Source of the DNA: an uncultured Opitutia bacterium | Lineage (GTDB): Bacteria > Verrucomicrobiota > Verrucomicrobiia > Opitutales > Opitutaceae | Direction of reading: 5' to 3' | Assembly (NCBI GenBank): GCA_903877135.1 | Contig: CAIRCN010000053.1 | Location: forward strand, 1-64,000 | DNA length: 64,000 nt | Notes under the pieces: generated by a model | The model's input: only the letters and a program-made list of their open reading frames with translations | What the model was told of the DNA's origin: nothing | The model's database searches: none | Program-made: the position numbers and the translations under genes | Shown here: in pieces, positions 40,121-47,978 of the stretch | Layout: each line of letters starts with the position of its first letter | Numbering within the stretch: the first letter of the stretch is position 1

Positions 40121-41728
40121 ATGATGGCTCCGGCCGAGAACACTTGGCGGCGGGCGGTGCGGGTGGGCTGCACTTGGCGCGGGGCGTGTCTGCTATGCAT
40201 GGCGCTTTTTCTGGCCGCCATCGCGCGCTTCTACATTCCGCCGACCGGCTTCTCGAGTTTGATCGCGATTGGTGCGAAGCTCGACAGCCACGCGGTCACG
40301 GCGCTGCGCGACGTGCCGCATTATGTCTATGAAGACTCGTGGGGCTACGACGGCAGCTATTACGTGCAGATCGCGCTGCATCCGTTGCTCGACGAGCCGG
40401 CGCTCGCGGGCGCCATCGACAATCTGCCCTACCGGGCCAAGCGCATTCTCCTCTCATGGCTCGCTTGGGGGCTAGGCGCGGGACAGCCGGAGTGGATCGT
40501 GCAGGCTTACGCGCTGCTAAATGTCGTGAGCTGGCTCGGGCTGGCGACGCTGCTGTGGCGGTGGTTTCCGCCGAACAGTCTGGATAATTTCCTGCGGTGG
40601 GCGGGCGTGATGTTTTCCCACGGCGTATGCATGAGTGTGCGCGACTCGCTGGCGGACGGGCCCAGCTTGTTGCTGGTGGCGGTCGCAGTGATGCTCGTGG
40701 AGAAAGGTCGTCGCAACGCCGGCACCATGCTGCTGGCGGTGGCCACACTGGGCAAGGAAACGAGTTTGCTGGCGGTGCCGGCGCTGTTGCGTGGGAAAAA
40801 GAAAACAGGCTGGCGGCGCGCCATCGGACTGGCTGTCCGCTCCGTGCTGGTCGCGCTGCCGTTGCTCGCGTGGATGATCTATGTGCGTTGGCGCGTCGGT
40901 CCGGTGGGTGACGCGGGGCTGGGCAACTTCGCACTGCCGTTGACCGGGTGGCTGGGCAAATGGTCCGACACCGTCGCGGATCTCCGGCGGCCGGGTTTTT
41001 CGTGGTCGCACCTCGCGACGCTGCTGGCGGTGATCGCGCTGACGGTGCAGTGCGCCTTTGTCGGTTTGCGCTGGCGGCCGACGGAGATTTGGTGGCGCGT
41101 GGGCGCGCCGTTTGCCGCGCTCCTCGTGCTGCTGGGCCAGCCGGTGTGGGAGGGCGCACCGGGCGCGGTCTTCCGGGTGCTGCTCCCACTGACGCTGGCC
41201 TTCAACGTCCTCGTGCCGCGCGGGCGCCGCTGGCTGCCGTTGCTGCTGGTGGGAAATCTTTCGGTGATGACGGGTCTAGCGGAACTCTCGCCGCCCGACC
41301 AATACTACCGGCTGCACGGCCGGCACGCCGACATCGCGGCGTTACGGGTCGAGATGCGGGGCTGGCACCAGGGAGAGTCGAAGGCCGGCCGGTGCTGGCG
41401 TTGGAGTGCGTCCGAGTCGTCGCTGGTGCTGACCAACCGCGGCACGACACCGCTGGCGGTGCATTTCTCGGGCTGGGGCCGGGCGGTGGACGCACGTCGC
41501 ATCACGGCCGCGTTCGACGGACGCGAGGTGTGGCAAGGGGCGCTGGCGCCGCGGGTGACGCCGGTGGATTTGGGTTCGGTCCTGATTCAGCCTGGCGAAC
41601 ATGTGCTCGCGTTCACGAGCGAGCGCCCCGGAGTGAAGCCGTCACTGGAAGATCGGCGCACGCTGTCCTTCGCGCTCTACGATTTGGAAGTCGCGGTCAC
41701 GCCGGCCGGCGGCCAGTCTCCGCCCTGA
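40121..41728 (+). CDS. Multi-spanning membrane protein with C-terminal beta domain
   Basis: A 535-residue protein with about 9 helices. The first loop after helix 1 has YEDSWGYDGSYYVQIALHP, with the Asp-Gly loop seen in GT-C transferases (DGqyY..iA), so a membrane glycosyltransferase is likely. The last about 140 residues are soluble and beta-rich (LVLTNRGTTPLAVHFSGW, ALAPRVTPVDLGSVLIQPG, RTLSFALYDLEVAV) and resemble the tail of the protein at 47979. The start is set at ATG 40121; an earlier ATG at 40019 overlaps the divergent gene. A methyltransferase gene follows after 3 bp. Confidence 0.72.
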   Translation: MMAPAENTWRRAVRVGCTWRGACLLCMALFLAAIARFYIPPTGFSSLIAIGAKLDSHAVTALRDVPHYVYEDSWGYDGSYYVQIALHPLLDEPALAGAIDNLPYRAKRILLSWLAWGLGAGQPEWIVQAYALLNVVSWLGLATLLWRWFPPNSLDNFLRWAGVMFSHGVCMSVRDSLADGPSLLLVAVAVMLVEKGRRNAGTMLLAVATLGKETSLLAVPALLRGKKKTGWRRAIGLAVRSVLVALPLLAWMIYVRWRVGPVGDAGLGNFALPLTGWLGKWSDTVADLRRPGFSWSHLATLLAVIALTVQCAFVGLRWRPTEIWWRVGAPFAALLVLLGQPVWEGAPGAVFRVLLPLTLAFNVLVPRGRRWLPLLLVGNLSVMTGLAELSPPDQYYRLHGRHADIAALRVEMRGWHQGESKAGRCWRWSASESSLVLTNRGTTPLAVHFSGWGRAVDARRITAAFDGREVWQGALAPRVTPVDLGSVLIQPGEHVLAFTSERPGVKPSLEDRRTLSFALYDLEVAVTPAGGQSPP

Positions 41729-41731
41729 ACC

Positions 41732-42649
41732 ATGGACTGGGAACCGTTCCTGAAAAAATTCCGCCACGTCCGCGAGCTTGCGGCGGAGAACGCGCGGCTG
41801 CGCGCCGAGCTGGCGCCTTGGGCCGGGTTTCACCCGCCGGGGCATTTCTACTCGCCGCTGCCGTCGCGCGCGGAGGTCGCGGAGGTGTTCGCCCGCGGTG
41901 GCTTCGGGCCGCCGTTCGCGGCCATCGATCTCAACGAAGCCGGGCAACTCGCCCTGCTGGAGAAGCTGGCGGGCTACTATCCCGAGCAGCCGTTTCCGCA
42001 GGAGCCCACGGCGGGGCACCGGTATTATCTGAACAACCAGTCGTTCGGTCCCCTCGACGCCATCGTGCTCTACGGCATGATGCGGCACGCGCAGCCGAAG
42101 CGCGTGATCGAGGTGGGCTCGGGGTTCAGCTCCGCGGCCATCCTCGACGTGAACGAGCGGGTGCTCGGCGGACGGGCCGAGCTGACGTTCGTCGATCCAG
42201 ACATGAGCCGCGTGCGGCCGTTGCTGCGGGCGGGCGACCAGGCCCGCGTGACCCTGATCGAGCGGTGCGTGCAGGACGTGTCGCTGGAGGTGTTCGCGGC
42301 GCTGGAGGCGAACGACATTTTGTTCATCGACTCCTCGCATGTGAGCAAGGTCGGCAGCGACGTGAACCGGCTCTATTTCGACGTGCTGCCGGCGCTGCGC
42401 GAGGGCGTTTACGTGCACATCCACGACGTCGCCTCGAACCTGGAGTATCCGCGCAACTGGTTTGAGGAGGGGCGCGCGTGGAACGAGCAATATCTCCTGC
42501 GGGCGCTGCTGATGTATAACCGCACGTTCCGCATCGAGCTGTTCACCAGCTGGCTGTTCGACCGGCAGCAGAAACTTTTCCGCGAGCGCATGCCGCTGTG
42601 CCTGAGCGATGGCGGGCAGATGTGGCTGCGCAAGGTCGCCGCTGGGTAG
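41732..42649 (+). CDS. Class I SAM methyltransferase (Methyltransf_24-like)
   Basis: A 305-residue methyltransferase. VIEVGSGFSSAAILD is motif I, LTFVDPDMSRVR the acidic loop, NDILFIDSSHVSKVGSDVN the motif II region with conserved Asp-Ser-Ser-His, and GVYVHIHDVASNLEYP follows. This HD-rich pattern is that of O-methyltransferases of the Methyltransf_24 type found in glycan loci. It is 3 bp after the membrane protein, so it is translated from the same message, and may methylate a sugar on the same glycan. Confidence 0.85.
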   Translation: MDWEPFLKKFRHVRELAAENARLRAELAPWAGFHPPGHFYSPLPSRAEVAEVFARGGFGPPFAAIDLNEAGQLALLEKLAGYYPEQPFPQEPTAGHRYYLNNQSFGPLDAIVLYGMMRHAQPKRVIEVGSGFSSAAILDVNERVLGGRAELTFVDPDMSRVRPLLRAGDQARVTLIERCVQDVSLEVFAALEANDILFIDSSHVSKVGSDVNRLYFDVLPALREGVYVHIHDVASNLEYPRNWFEEGRAWNEQYLLRALLMYNRTFRIELFTSWLFDRQQKLFRERMPLCLSDGGQMWLRKVAAG

Positions 42650-42667
42650 GCGGTCGCGTCGGCCGGT

Positions 42668-43552
42668 TTACTGGGCCGCGAGGTGGCGCGCGAAAAACCC
42701 GAGGATGCGGGCCTGCAGCGCTGGCGCTTGAAACGGATCGCCGCCGTGGCCCGCGCCCGGCAACACCACGAGGGTCGCCTCGACGCCTGCGGCCCGCAGT
42801 GCCGCGCACAGATCTTCGCTTTGCTTAAGCGGCACCAGTGGATCTTGGGCGCCGTGCAAAACGAGAAACGGGGCGGCGGCGGGTGACACAAACGCGAGCG
42901 GGCTCGCCTGCCGCTGGGTTTCGGCGGAGGGAGTGGCTCCGAGCAGCGCGACGATGGTCGCTGTCTCCTTCGCCAAGGGGCTGGTCGGGGGAACCATTCT
43001 GGCCCGCGCCAACAGGGTGGGCATGTCGGTCGGGCCGAAACAGTCGCACACAGCCTGCACTCGGCTGAGGCCGCGCTCGGCGGGTTCCTCCAACTCTGCC
43101 ACGCCACTCGTGGTGCCCAGCAGGGCCGCGAGATTCCCGCCGGCGGATTCGCCCCACACGCCGATGCGGCCCGGATCGAGATTGAACTCGGCGGCGTGAG
43201 TCCGGAGGAAGCGGATGGCCGCCTTGCAGTCGCGGATTTGGGCCGGGAACGGCGCTTCCTGGAGCAGACGGTAGTTGAGGCTCGCGGTGGCGAAACCATG
43301 CGCGCCCAGAAACGCCGCCTGGTTTCGCGCCTTGTCGCCTCCGCGCCAGCTCCCGCCGTGAATCCACACGACGAGCGGACGCGGCCCGGTTGCTGGGTCG
43401 GGCAGATAGAGGTCGAGCGAGCGCGACTTGCCGCCGGCGGGCGCGTATTCAAGATCGCGGATGATGCGAAGGTCGGATGACGTTTCGATTCCCGCACCGG
43501 CCAGGGTAGTGGCGGCGAGGACGAGGAAAAACAGGAGCGATTTCAATCTCAT
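42668..43552 (-). CDS. Secreted alpha/beta hydrolase (carboxylesterase / BD-FAE-like)
   Basis: A 294-residue esterase with signal peptide MRLKSLLFFLVLAATTLAGA. The oxyanion motif is VVWIHGGSWRGG, the nucleophile Ser136 in GVWGESAGGN, the acid Asp237 in LHGAQDPLVPL and the base His269 in LPGAGHGGDPF. This is the esterase/lipase layout of feruloyl or acetylxylan-type esterases. In this locus it could remove acyl groups from glycan, but that is inference. It is the last of a four-gene minus-strand operon, 15 bp after the PIG-V-like gene. Confidence 0.88.
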   Translation of the reverse strand: MRLKSLLFFLVLAATTLAGAGIETSSDLRIIRDLEYAPAGGKSRSLDLYLPDPATGPRPLVVWIHGGSWRGGDKARNQAAFLGAHGFATASLNYRLLQEAPFPAQIRDCKAAIRFLRTHAAEFNLDPGRIGVWGESAGGNLAALLGTTSGVAELEEPAERGLSRVQAVCDCFGPTDMPTLLARARMVPPTSPLAKETATIVALLGATPSAETQRQASPLAFVSPAAAPFLVLHGAQDPLVPLKQSEDLCAALRAAGVEATLVVLPGAGHGGDPFQAPALQARILGFFARHLAAQ

Positions 43553-43567
43553 GGCGGGCCGTCGCAC

Positions 43568-44713
43568 TCAAGTGAACCAGTAGCCGTTCACGAACAGCGT
43601 AGTGGACAGTGCGAGCAGGCCCGCCGAAAGGCCGAGTACGGGAATTTCCGCCGCGGGCCAGCGGCGCAGCGCCCACGCCCCGCCAGCATACAGCGGGAAG
43701 ATGACGCACACGAGCCGTGGGATCGATTCGAGGTGGTTGGCGCTGAGGTTGAGCAGCAGCATCAGCGTCGCGAGCGCGAGGTAGCTCGGGCGCAGCCGTG
43801 CCCAGAACCCCAGGCCGAGGAGGCCCGCCGCGACGGCGGCGTGACCGACAAACCACCATTGGTGGAACACGGGAAAATTCCGCAGATAATACCGGCCGAA
43901 CGGCACCCACGGCCAGTTGAGTTTGCGGCCCCACGCCGCCTGAGCCTTGAGAAACAGGAGAGCGTCGCCGAAGCGCCAGAGCAGAAACAGGCCCCAGATA
44001 ACAATCCCCGCCAGCGGGAGCAGGCAGAGGGCGGAGCGCAGCACGGGCCGGCCGCGCTGGAAATACGGAGCGCGCAGTCGCAGGTCGTAGTATTCGATGA
44101 GCAGCGGCGCGGCCAGGAGCAGGCCGGCGTTGCGCGTGAGCGCCGCGCCCAGCCCGGCGAGCCCGGCGACTAGCCAATGACGGCGCCGCGCGGCGCAGAG
44201 GCAGGCGAGGACGAGAAAGAGGAACGTCGCCTCGGAGTAGATGATGCTGAAGAAAAAGCTGACGGGCCCGAAGAGCAGCAGTCGCACGGCCCGGCTGCCG
44301 TCACCCGGCGCCAACGCGGCATCGCCCTCGGCGGCGTCGCGCTCGAGGAGTTGCCACAGCAGCACCGCGGCGCCGAATAGGGCGAGATTGGAGAGCAGGA
44401 AACCCGCGGCAACCGTGCCTCCGGGCAACCAGCCGCCCAGATGGACGAGGAGCGGATAGAGCGGGAAAAACGCCACTGTCGTCATGACACCCTCGGTGTA
44501 ACTGTAGCCCCGGTCGGCGATCGCCAGAAACCAGGTGGCATCCCAGCGCGTGAAGCCCCCGAGGAAATCCGGCTCACCGATCTGGAATTTCCCCTTCGCC
44601 ACGATCAGCGGGCTCAGCCAGCCGATCAGCGCGACGAGGGCGCGGGAACCGAGAACGAGCAGCGCGAGTTCGAGCCAGGGCGTGCGGGGCGAAGCGGGGC
44701 GGGGCGATTCCAT
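43568..44713 (-). CDS. PIG-V-like integral membrane mannosyltransferase
   Basis: A 381-residue membrane protein with about 8-9 helices. FTRWDATWFLAIADRGYSY is the RWD..W loop of PIG-V/GPI mannosyltransferase II-like proteins and is followed by TTVAFFPLYPLLVHL, another PIG-V mark. SIIYSEATFLFLVLACL also fits. Such enzymes use a polyprenyl- or dolichyl-phosphate mannose donor. The donor-making gene lies 13 bp upstream in the same operon, which strengthens the call. Confidence 0.85.
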   Translation of the reverse strand: MESPRPASPRTPWLELALLVLGSRALVALIGWLSPLIVAKGKFQIGEPDFLGGFTRWDATWFLAIADRGYSYTEGVMTTVAFFPLYPLLVHLGGWLPGGTVAAGFLLSNLALFGAAVLLWQLLERDAAEGDAALAPGDGSRAVRLLLFGPVSFFFSIIYSEATFLFLVLACLCAARRRHWLVAGLAGLGAALTRNAGLLLAAPLLIEYYDLRLRAPYFQRGRPVLRSALCLLPLAGIVIWGLFLLWRFGDALLFLKAQAAWGRKLNWPWVPFGRYYLRNFPVFHQWWFVGHAAVAAGLLGLGFWARLRPSYLALATLMLLLNLSANHLESIPRLVCVIFPLYAGGAWALRRWPAAEIPVLGLSAGLLALSTTLFVNGYWFT

Positions 44714-44726
44714 GGCGGAGGGAAAA

Positions 44727-45461
44727 TTAGGCGCTGCGGGGCCGCGGGCGGCGGCGCAGGCCGTTTTGCAGCAGCAGGCGCCAGACCATGAAAATCGCCT
44801 CGCGCACGATGTGGCCGGAGAGTTTCGAGTGACCTTCGCGGCGCTCGGTGAAAATGATCGGCACCTCGACGATGCGCAGCCCCTGGCGCCAGAGCTTGTG
44901 GGTGAGTTCCATCTGGAAACTGTAGCCGTTCGAGTGCACCGCGCCCAGGTTGAGCGCGGTCAGCGCGCGCCGGTGAAAACATTTGAAGCCGCCGGTCGGG
45001 TCGGTGAACGGCATGCCGGTGATCACGCGTACGTAGAGTGCGGCCATTGTGCTGAGCAGGAGCCGGCGCATCGGCCAGTTGATCACGCGGATGCCGCCGA
45101 GGTAACGCGAGCCGAGCGCGAGATCGGCCGTGGTGGTGGCCTCGAGCAGGCGCGGGATGTCGGCGGCGTCGTGCGACAGGTCTCCATCCATCTCAAGGAT
45201 GTAGTTGTAACCGCGCTGGAGCGCCCAGGCGAAGCCGGCGCAGTAGGCCTGCCCGAGCCCGCTCTTGCTGGCGCGATGCAGGACGAAAATTGAGGGATGC
45301 CGCACGGCGAACCCGTCGGCGACGGCGCCGGTGCCATCGGGCGAATTGTCATCGACGACCAGCAGATCGACGGCGACGGGCAGGGCCAGAATCCGCGCGA
45401 CCAAGTCCGGCAGGTTTTTGCTCTCGTTGTAAGTCGGGACGATGACGATCGGGTTGGGCAT
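44727..45461 (-). CDS. Polyprenyl-phosphate mannosyltransferase (DPM1/Ppm1-like, GT2)
   Basis: A 244-residue GT2 enzyme without membrane helices. IVIVPTYNESKNLP, VVDDNSPDGTGAVAD, GLGQAYCAGFAWAL, EMDGDLSHDAADIP and LALGSRYLGGIRVINWP are classic for dolichol/polyprenol-phosphate mannose synthases, as is FTERREGHSKLSG. It would load mannose from GDP-mannose onto undecaprenyl phosphate. Its operon neighbour is a PIG-V-like mannosyltransferase, a natural user of the product. Confidence 0.92.
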   Translation of the reverse strand: MPNPIVIVPTYNESKNLPDLVARILALPVAVDLLVVDDNSPDGTGAVADGFAVRHPSIFVLHRASKSGLGQAYCAGFAWALQRGYNYILEMDGDLSHDAADIPRLLEATTTADLALGSRYLGGIRVINWPMRRLLLSTMAALYVRVITGMPFTDPTGGFKCFHRRALTALNLGAVHSNGYSFQMELTHKLWRQGLRIVEVPIIFTERREGHSKLSGHIVREAIFMVWRLLLQNGLRRRPRPRSA

Positions 45462-45467
45462 GGTCGC

Positions 45468-47108
45468 TCAGAAACAGGCGATGGCGTCCAGGCGGCGGCG
45501 GTAGCGCGTGCCGATGACAGCCGGGGAGAACATCTCCTCGATAGCCGCGCGGCCGGCGGCGCCGATTGCTGCGGCCAGCGCGCGGTCGGCGAAGAGCCGG
45601 CGCATCCACTCGGCGGCGTGGGCGGCGTCGGGCTCGGCCCAGGTCTGGCCCTTGGCATAGGGGCCGCGGCTCTGCGCGATGGTCGTCAGCGTGCAGCGCA
45701 CGGGGCAGCCGGTGTGCGCGTTGACGAATTCGGCGGTGCCCGACCAGTCGGTCGAAATCACGGGCTTGCCGAGAAACATGCACTCGGCGATGGCGAGACC
45801 GAAGCCTTCGGAGCGGTGCAGCGAGACGAAGCAGTCGCAGGCGGACTCGAGCTGGTAGACCTCGTCGCGGGTCAGCGTGTCGGTGAGGAGCACGGTGTTG
45901 GGTAGATCGCGCACGCTGTCGCGGAGGGCGGTGAAGTCGGCTTCATTGCCGGCGACATTTTGGACCTTCACCACGAGGGCGGCGCCCTGGCCGGCGAGGC
46001 CGGACTGGCGGAAGGCCGCGATCGCCGCCGCGGGGTTCTTGCGCTCGGAGTAGGAGTTCAGGTCGTAGAGCGCGAGAAAGAGAAACTTGCCGGCGGGCAG
46101 TCCGAAGCGTGGACGGAAATCACCCTGCGGCCGCGCGAAGGAAATCGCGTGCGGCATGGTGAGGACGGGCACGGGGGACTTCAGGGAGATCGCGGCGCGC
46201 ACGAAATCGCTCGGACACCAGACCTCGTCGAAATAGGCGAAGTTCTCCAGCCACGCGTCGGGAAACTCGGGTAGTTCCCAGGCCCAGTAGGCGATGTTGT
46301 ATTTGCCGGCGCGGAATGGTTTCCCGTGATGGTGGTCGAGGTCGCGCGAGGCGGGCGGGTCGAGGTGGACGACGTTGATGCGGTGCGGGTTGGTGTCCTG
46401 CAGGCGCGCGGCGTAGGTCTGGTCGCCGAGCCGGTTCCTGCAGTGGAGCTTGAGCGGCACGAGCGCGGTCGGCAGGCTGGCGGCGTCGGCGGCGCGGACC
46501 ATGCAACGGGCCGACTCGCCCACGCCGAGGTCGGCGGCGAGGAAACCCGCGATGTTGAGGCCGAGGCGCGCGTGCCGACGGGCGAATGCCGCGGAGTAGG
46601 GCGCGGAGCGAATGGAAAAATCGAAGACCGTCTCGCCGTCGGCGGTCGCGAGGGAAAGAATGCGGAGCTGGCGGTTTTTGTTTTGCGAACGGAAGCGTTG
46701 CAGGGGTGCCAGGCGGGTCATGCGGCCGAGCCAGGCGAGCAAGTTGGTCAGACCCACGCCGCAGAGCCGCAGCCCGATACGCGGACCGCGATTGGCGCAT
46801 TGGGCGGAAAGGGGGATCGACACCTCGAACGGACCGGGCCGCAGGTCGCGCAGGCGGGCCACGATCCGGCCGTCGAGGAGGCAGTCCAAGCCCGGGGCGG
46901 AGGACTCGAGTCCGCGCACGTCGGGATGCGGGTGGATTTCGCCGCGCAGCGTCAGCCCCGCTAGCCCTTCGCAGGGCGGAAGCTGGAGCACGGCGGTTTC
47001 GCGCAGCCAAGCCGAGTCGGGGCGGAACTCGTCGAAAAAGAGTCCGGCGTAGTGCGAGAAGCGCCACGAGGTGGCGGCCGCGAAGGAAGTGGAGCGAGCC
47101 GTGCGCAT
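45468..47108 (-). CDS. Glycosyltransferase family 4-like with N-terminal extra domain
   Basis: A 546-residue protein. Residues 1 to about 195 form a separate beta-rich domain (VLQLPPCEGLAGLTLRGE, GPFEVSIPL) that I do not recognise, perhaps for carbohydrate binding. From about 200 it is a GT4 enzyme: NIAGFLAADLGVGESARCMV, IAYWAWELPEFPD, VWCPSDFVRAAI, YSERKNPAAAIAAF and HRSEGFGLAIAECMFLGKP (E-X7-E). The opening 'GVGESAR' and 'YWAWELP' are typical of mannosyltransferase-like GTs in rhamnan/O-antigen loci. It is first in the four-gene operon; the next gene starts 6 bp on. It is divergent from the methyltransferase gene at 47179. Confidence 0.85.
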   Translation of the reverse strand: MRTARSTSFAAATSWRFSHYAGLFFDEFRPDSAWLRETAVLQLPPCEGLAGLTLRGEIHPHPDVRGLESSAPGLDCLLDGRIVARLRDLRPGPFEVSIPLSAQCANRGPRIGLRLCGVGLTNLLAWLGRMTRLAPLQRFRSQNKNRQLRILSLATADGETVFDFSIRSAPYSAAFARRHARLGLNIAGFLAADLGVGESARCMVRAADAASLPTALVPLKLHCRNRLGDQTYAARLQDTNPHRINVVHLDPPASRDLDHHHGKPFRAGKYNIAYWAWELPEFPDAWLENFAYFDEVWCPSDFVRAAISLKSPVPVLTMPHAISFARPQGDFRPRFGLPAGKFLFLALYDLNSYSERKNPAAAIAAFRQSGLAGQGAALVVKVQNVAGNEADFTALRDSVRDLPNTVLLTDTLTRDEVYQLESACDCFVSLHRSEGFGLAIAECMFLGKPVISTDWSGTAEFVNAHTGCPVRCTLTTIAQSRGPYAKGQTWAEPDAAHAAEWMRRLFADRALAAAIGAAGRAAIEEMFSPAVIGTRYRRRLDAIACF

Positions 47109-47178
47109 GAAGGGTCGGCAGAGGGAATGCGGCCGCGTTTGCCTTGGCAAAGCTTTATCCGGCGGTTTCGATGGCGGC

Positions 47179-47913
47179 ATGGAGCCCGCCGAATACCGCA
47201 AGATGGCCGCCGTCGAGGACGGCATGTGGTATTACCGCGCGCTGCACGCGCATGTCGGACGGGAACTGACGGCGCACTGTGGCGGCTGGGCGGCGAAAAT
47301 TCTTGATGCCGGCTGTGGCACCGGCGGGCTGATCCGGCGACTCACCGCGACGGAGCCGGCGTGGCGGTGGTCGGGCGTGGATGTTGAGCCGCTGGCGTGT
47401 GCGCTGGCGCGAGAGCGGTGCGCGGGCGAGATTCGCGAGGCGTCGGTGACCGCGCTGCCGTTCGCGGTGGGGGAGTTCGACGCGGTGGTCTCGGCCGACG
47501 TGCTCTATCATGTGGACGACGACGCGGCGGCGCTGTGGGAGGCGCACCGCGTGCTGCGCCCGGGCGGAATGCTGGTGGTCAACGTGCCGGCGTATCGCTG
47601 GCTGTGGTCCTACCACGACGCGGCGACGCAGGCGCGGCGTCGCTACGGGCGGGGCGAGGCGATGGCGAAGTTGCGGGCGGCAGGTTTCGGCCCGGTGCGG
47701 GCGACGCACTGGAACGCGCTGCTGCTGCCGCTGGTGGCCTTGCGGCGAAAATTACTGCCGGCGCCCGCGGGCGGGAGCGACGTGCAACATTATCCGCCTG
47801 CGGTCGAGTGGGTGTGCAACCTGGCGATGGCGGGCGAAAGCGCGTGGTTGCGCCGCGTGGGCCGGCTGCCGTTCGGCACTTCGATTTTGGCCGTGGCGCA
47901 GAAGACGGGCTGA
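47179..47913 (+). CDS. Class I SAM methyltransferase
   Basis: A 244-residue methyltransferase of the type found in glycan loci. It starts MEPAEYRKMAAVEDGMWYYR, where 'Y..M...ED..WW' is usual, then ILDAGCGTGGLIRRL (motif I), GVDVEPLACALARER, DAVVSADVLYHVDDD (motif II) and VLRPGGMLVVNVPAY (motif III). The acceptor is unknown. I choose ATG 47179 because the conserved part starts there. It leads a plus-strand run of four genes. Confidence 0.85.
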   Translation: MEPAEYRKMAAVEDGMWYYRALHAHVGRELTAHCGGWAAKILDAGCGTGGLIRRLTATEPAWRWSGVDVEPLACALARERCAGEIREASVTALPFAVGEFDAVVSADVLYHVDDDAAALWEAHRVLRPGGMLVVNVPAYRWLWSYHDAATQARRRYGRGEAMAKLRAAGFGPVRATHWNALLLPLVALRRKLLPAPAGGSDVQHYPPAVEWVCNLAMAGESAWLRRVGRLPFGTSILAVAQKTG

Positions 47914-47978
47914 GGGCCGCCAAGTTTTGCTTTGAGTCCACGGGGCTGGCTCCCAATAAGGGGCGCACCATTAGCTTC

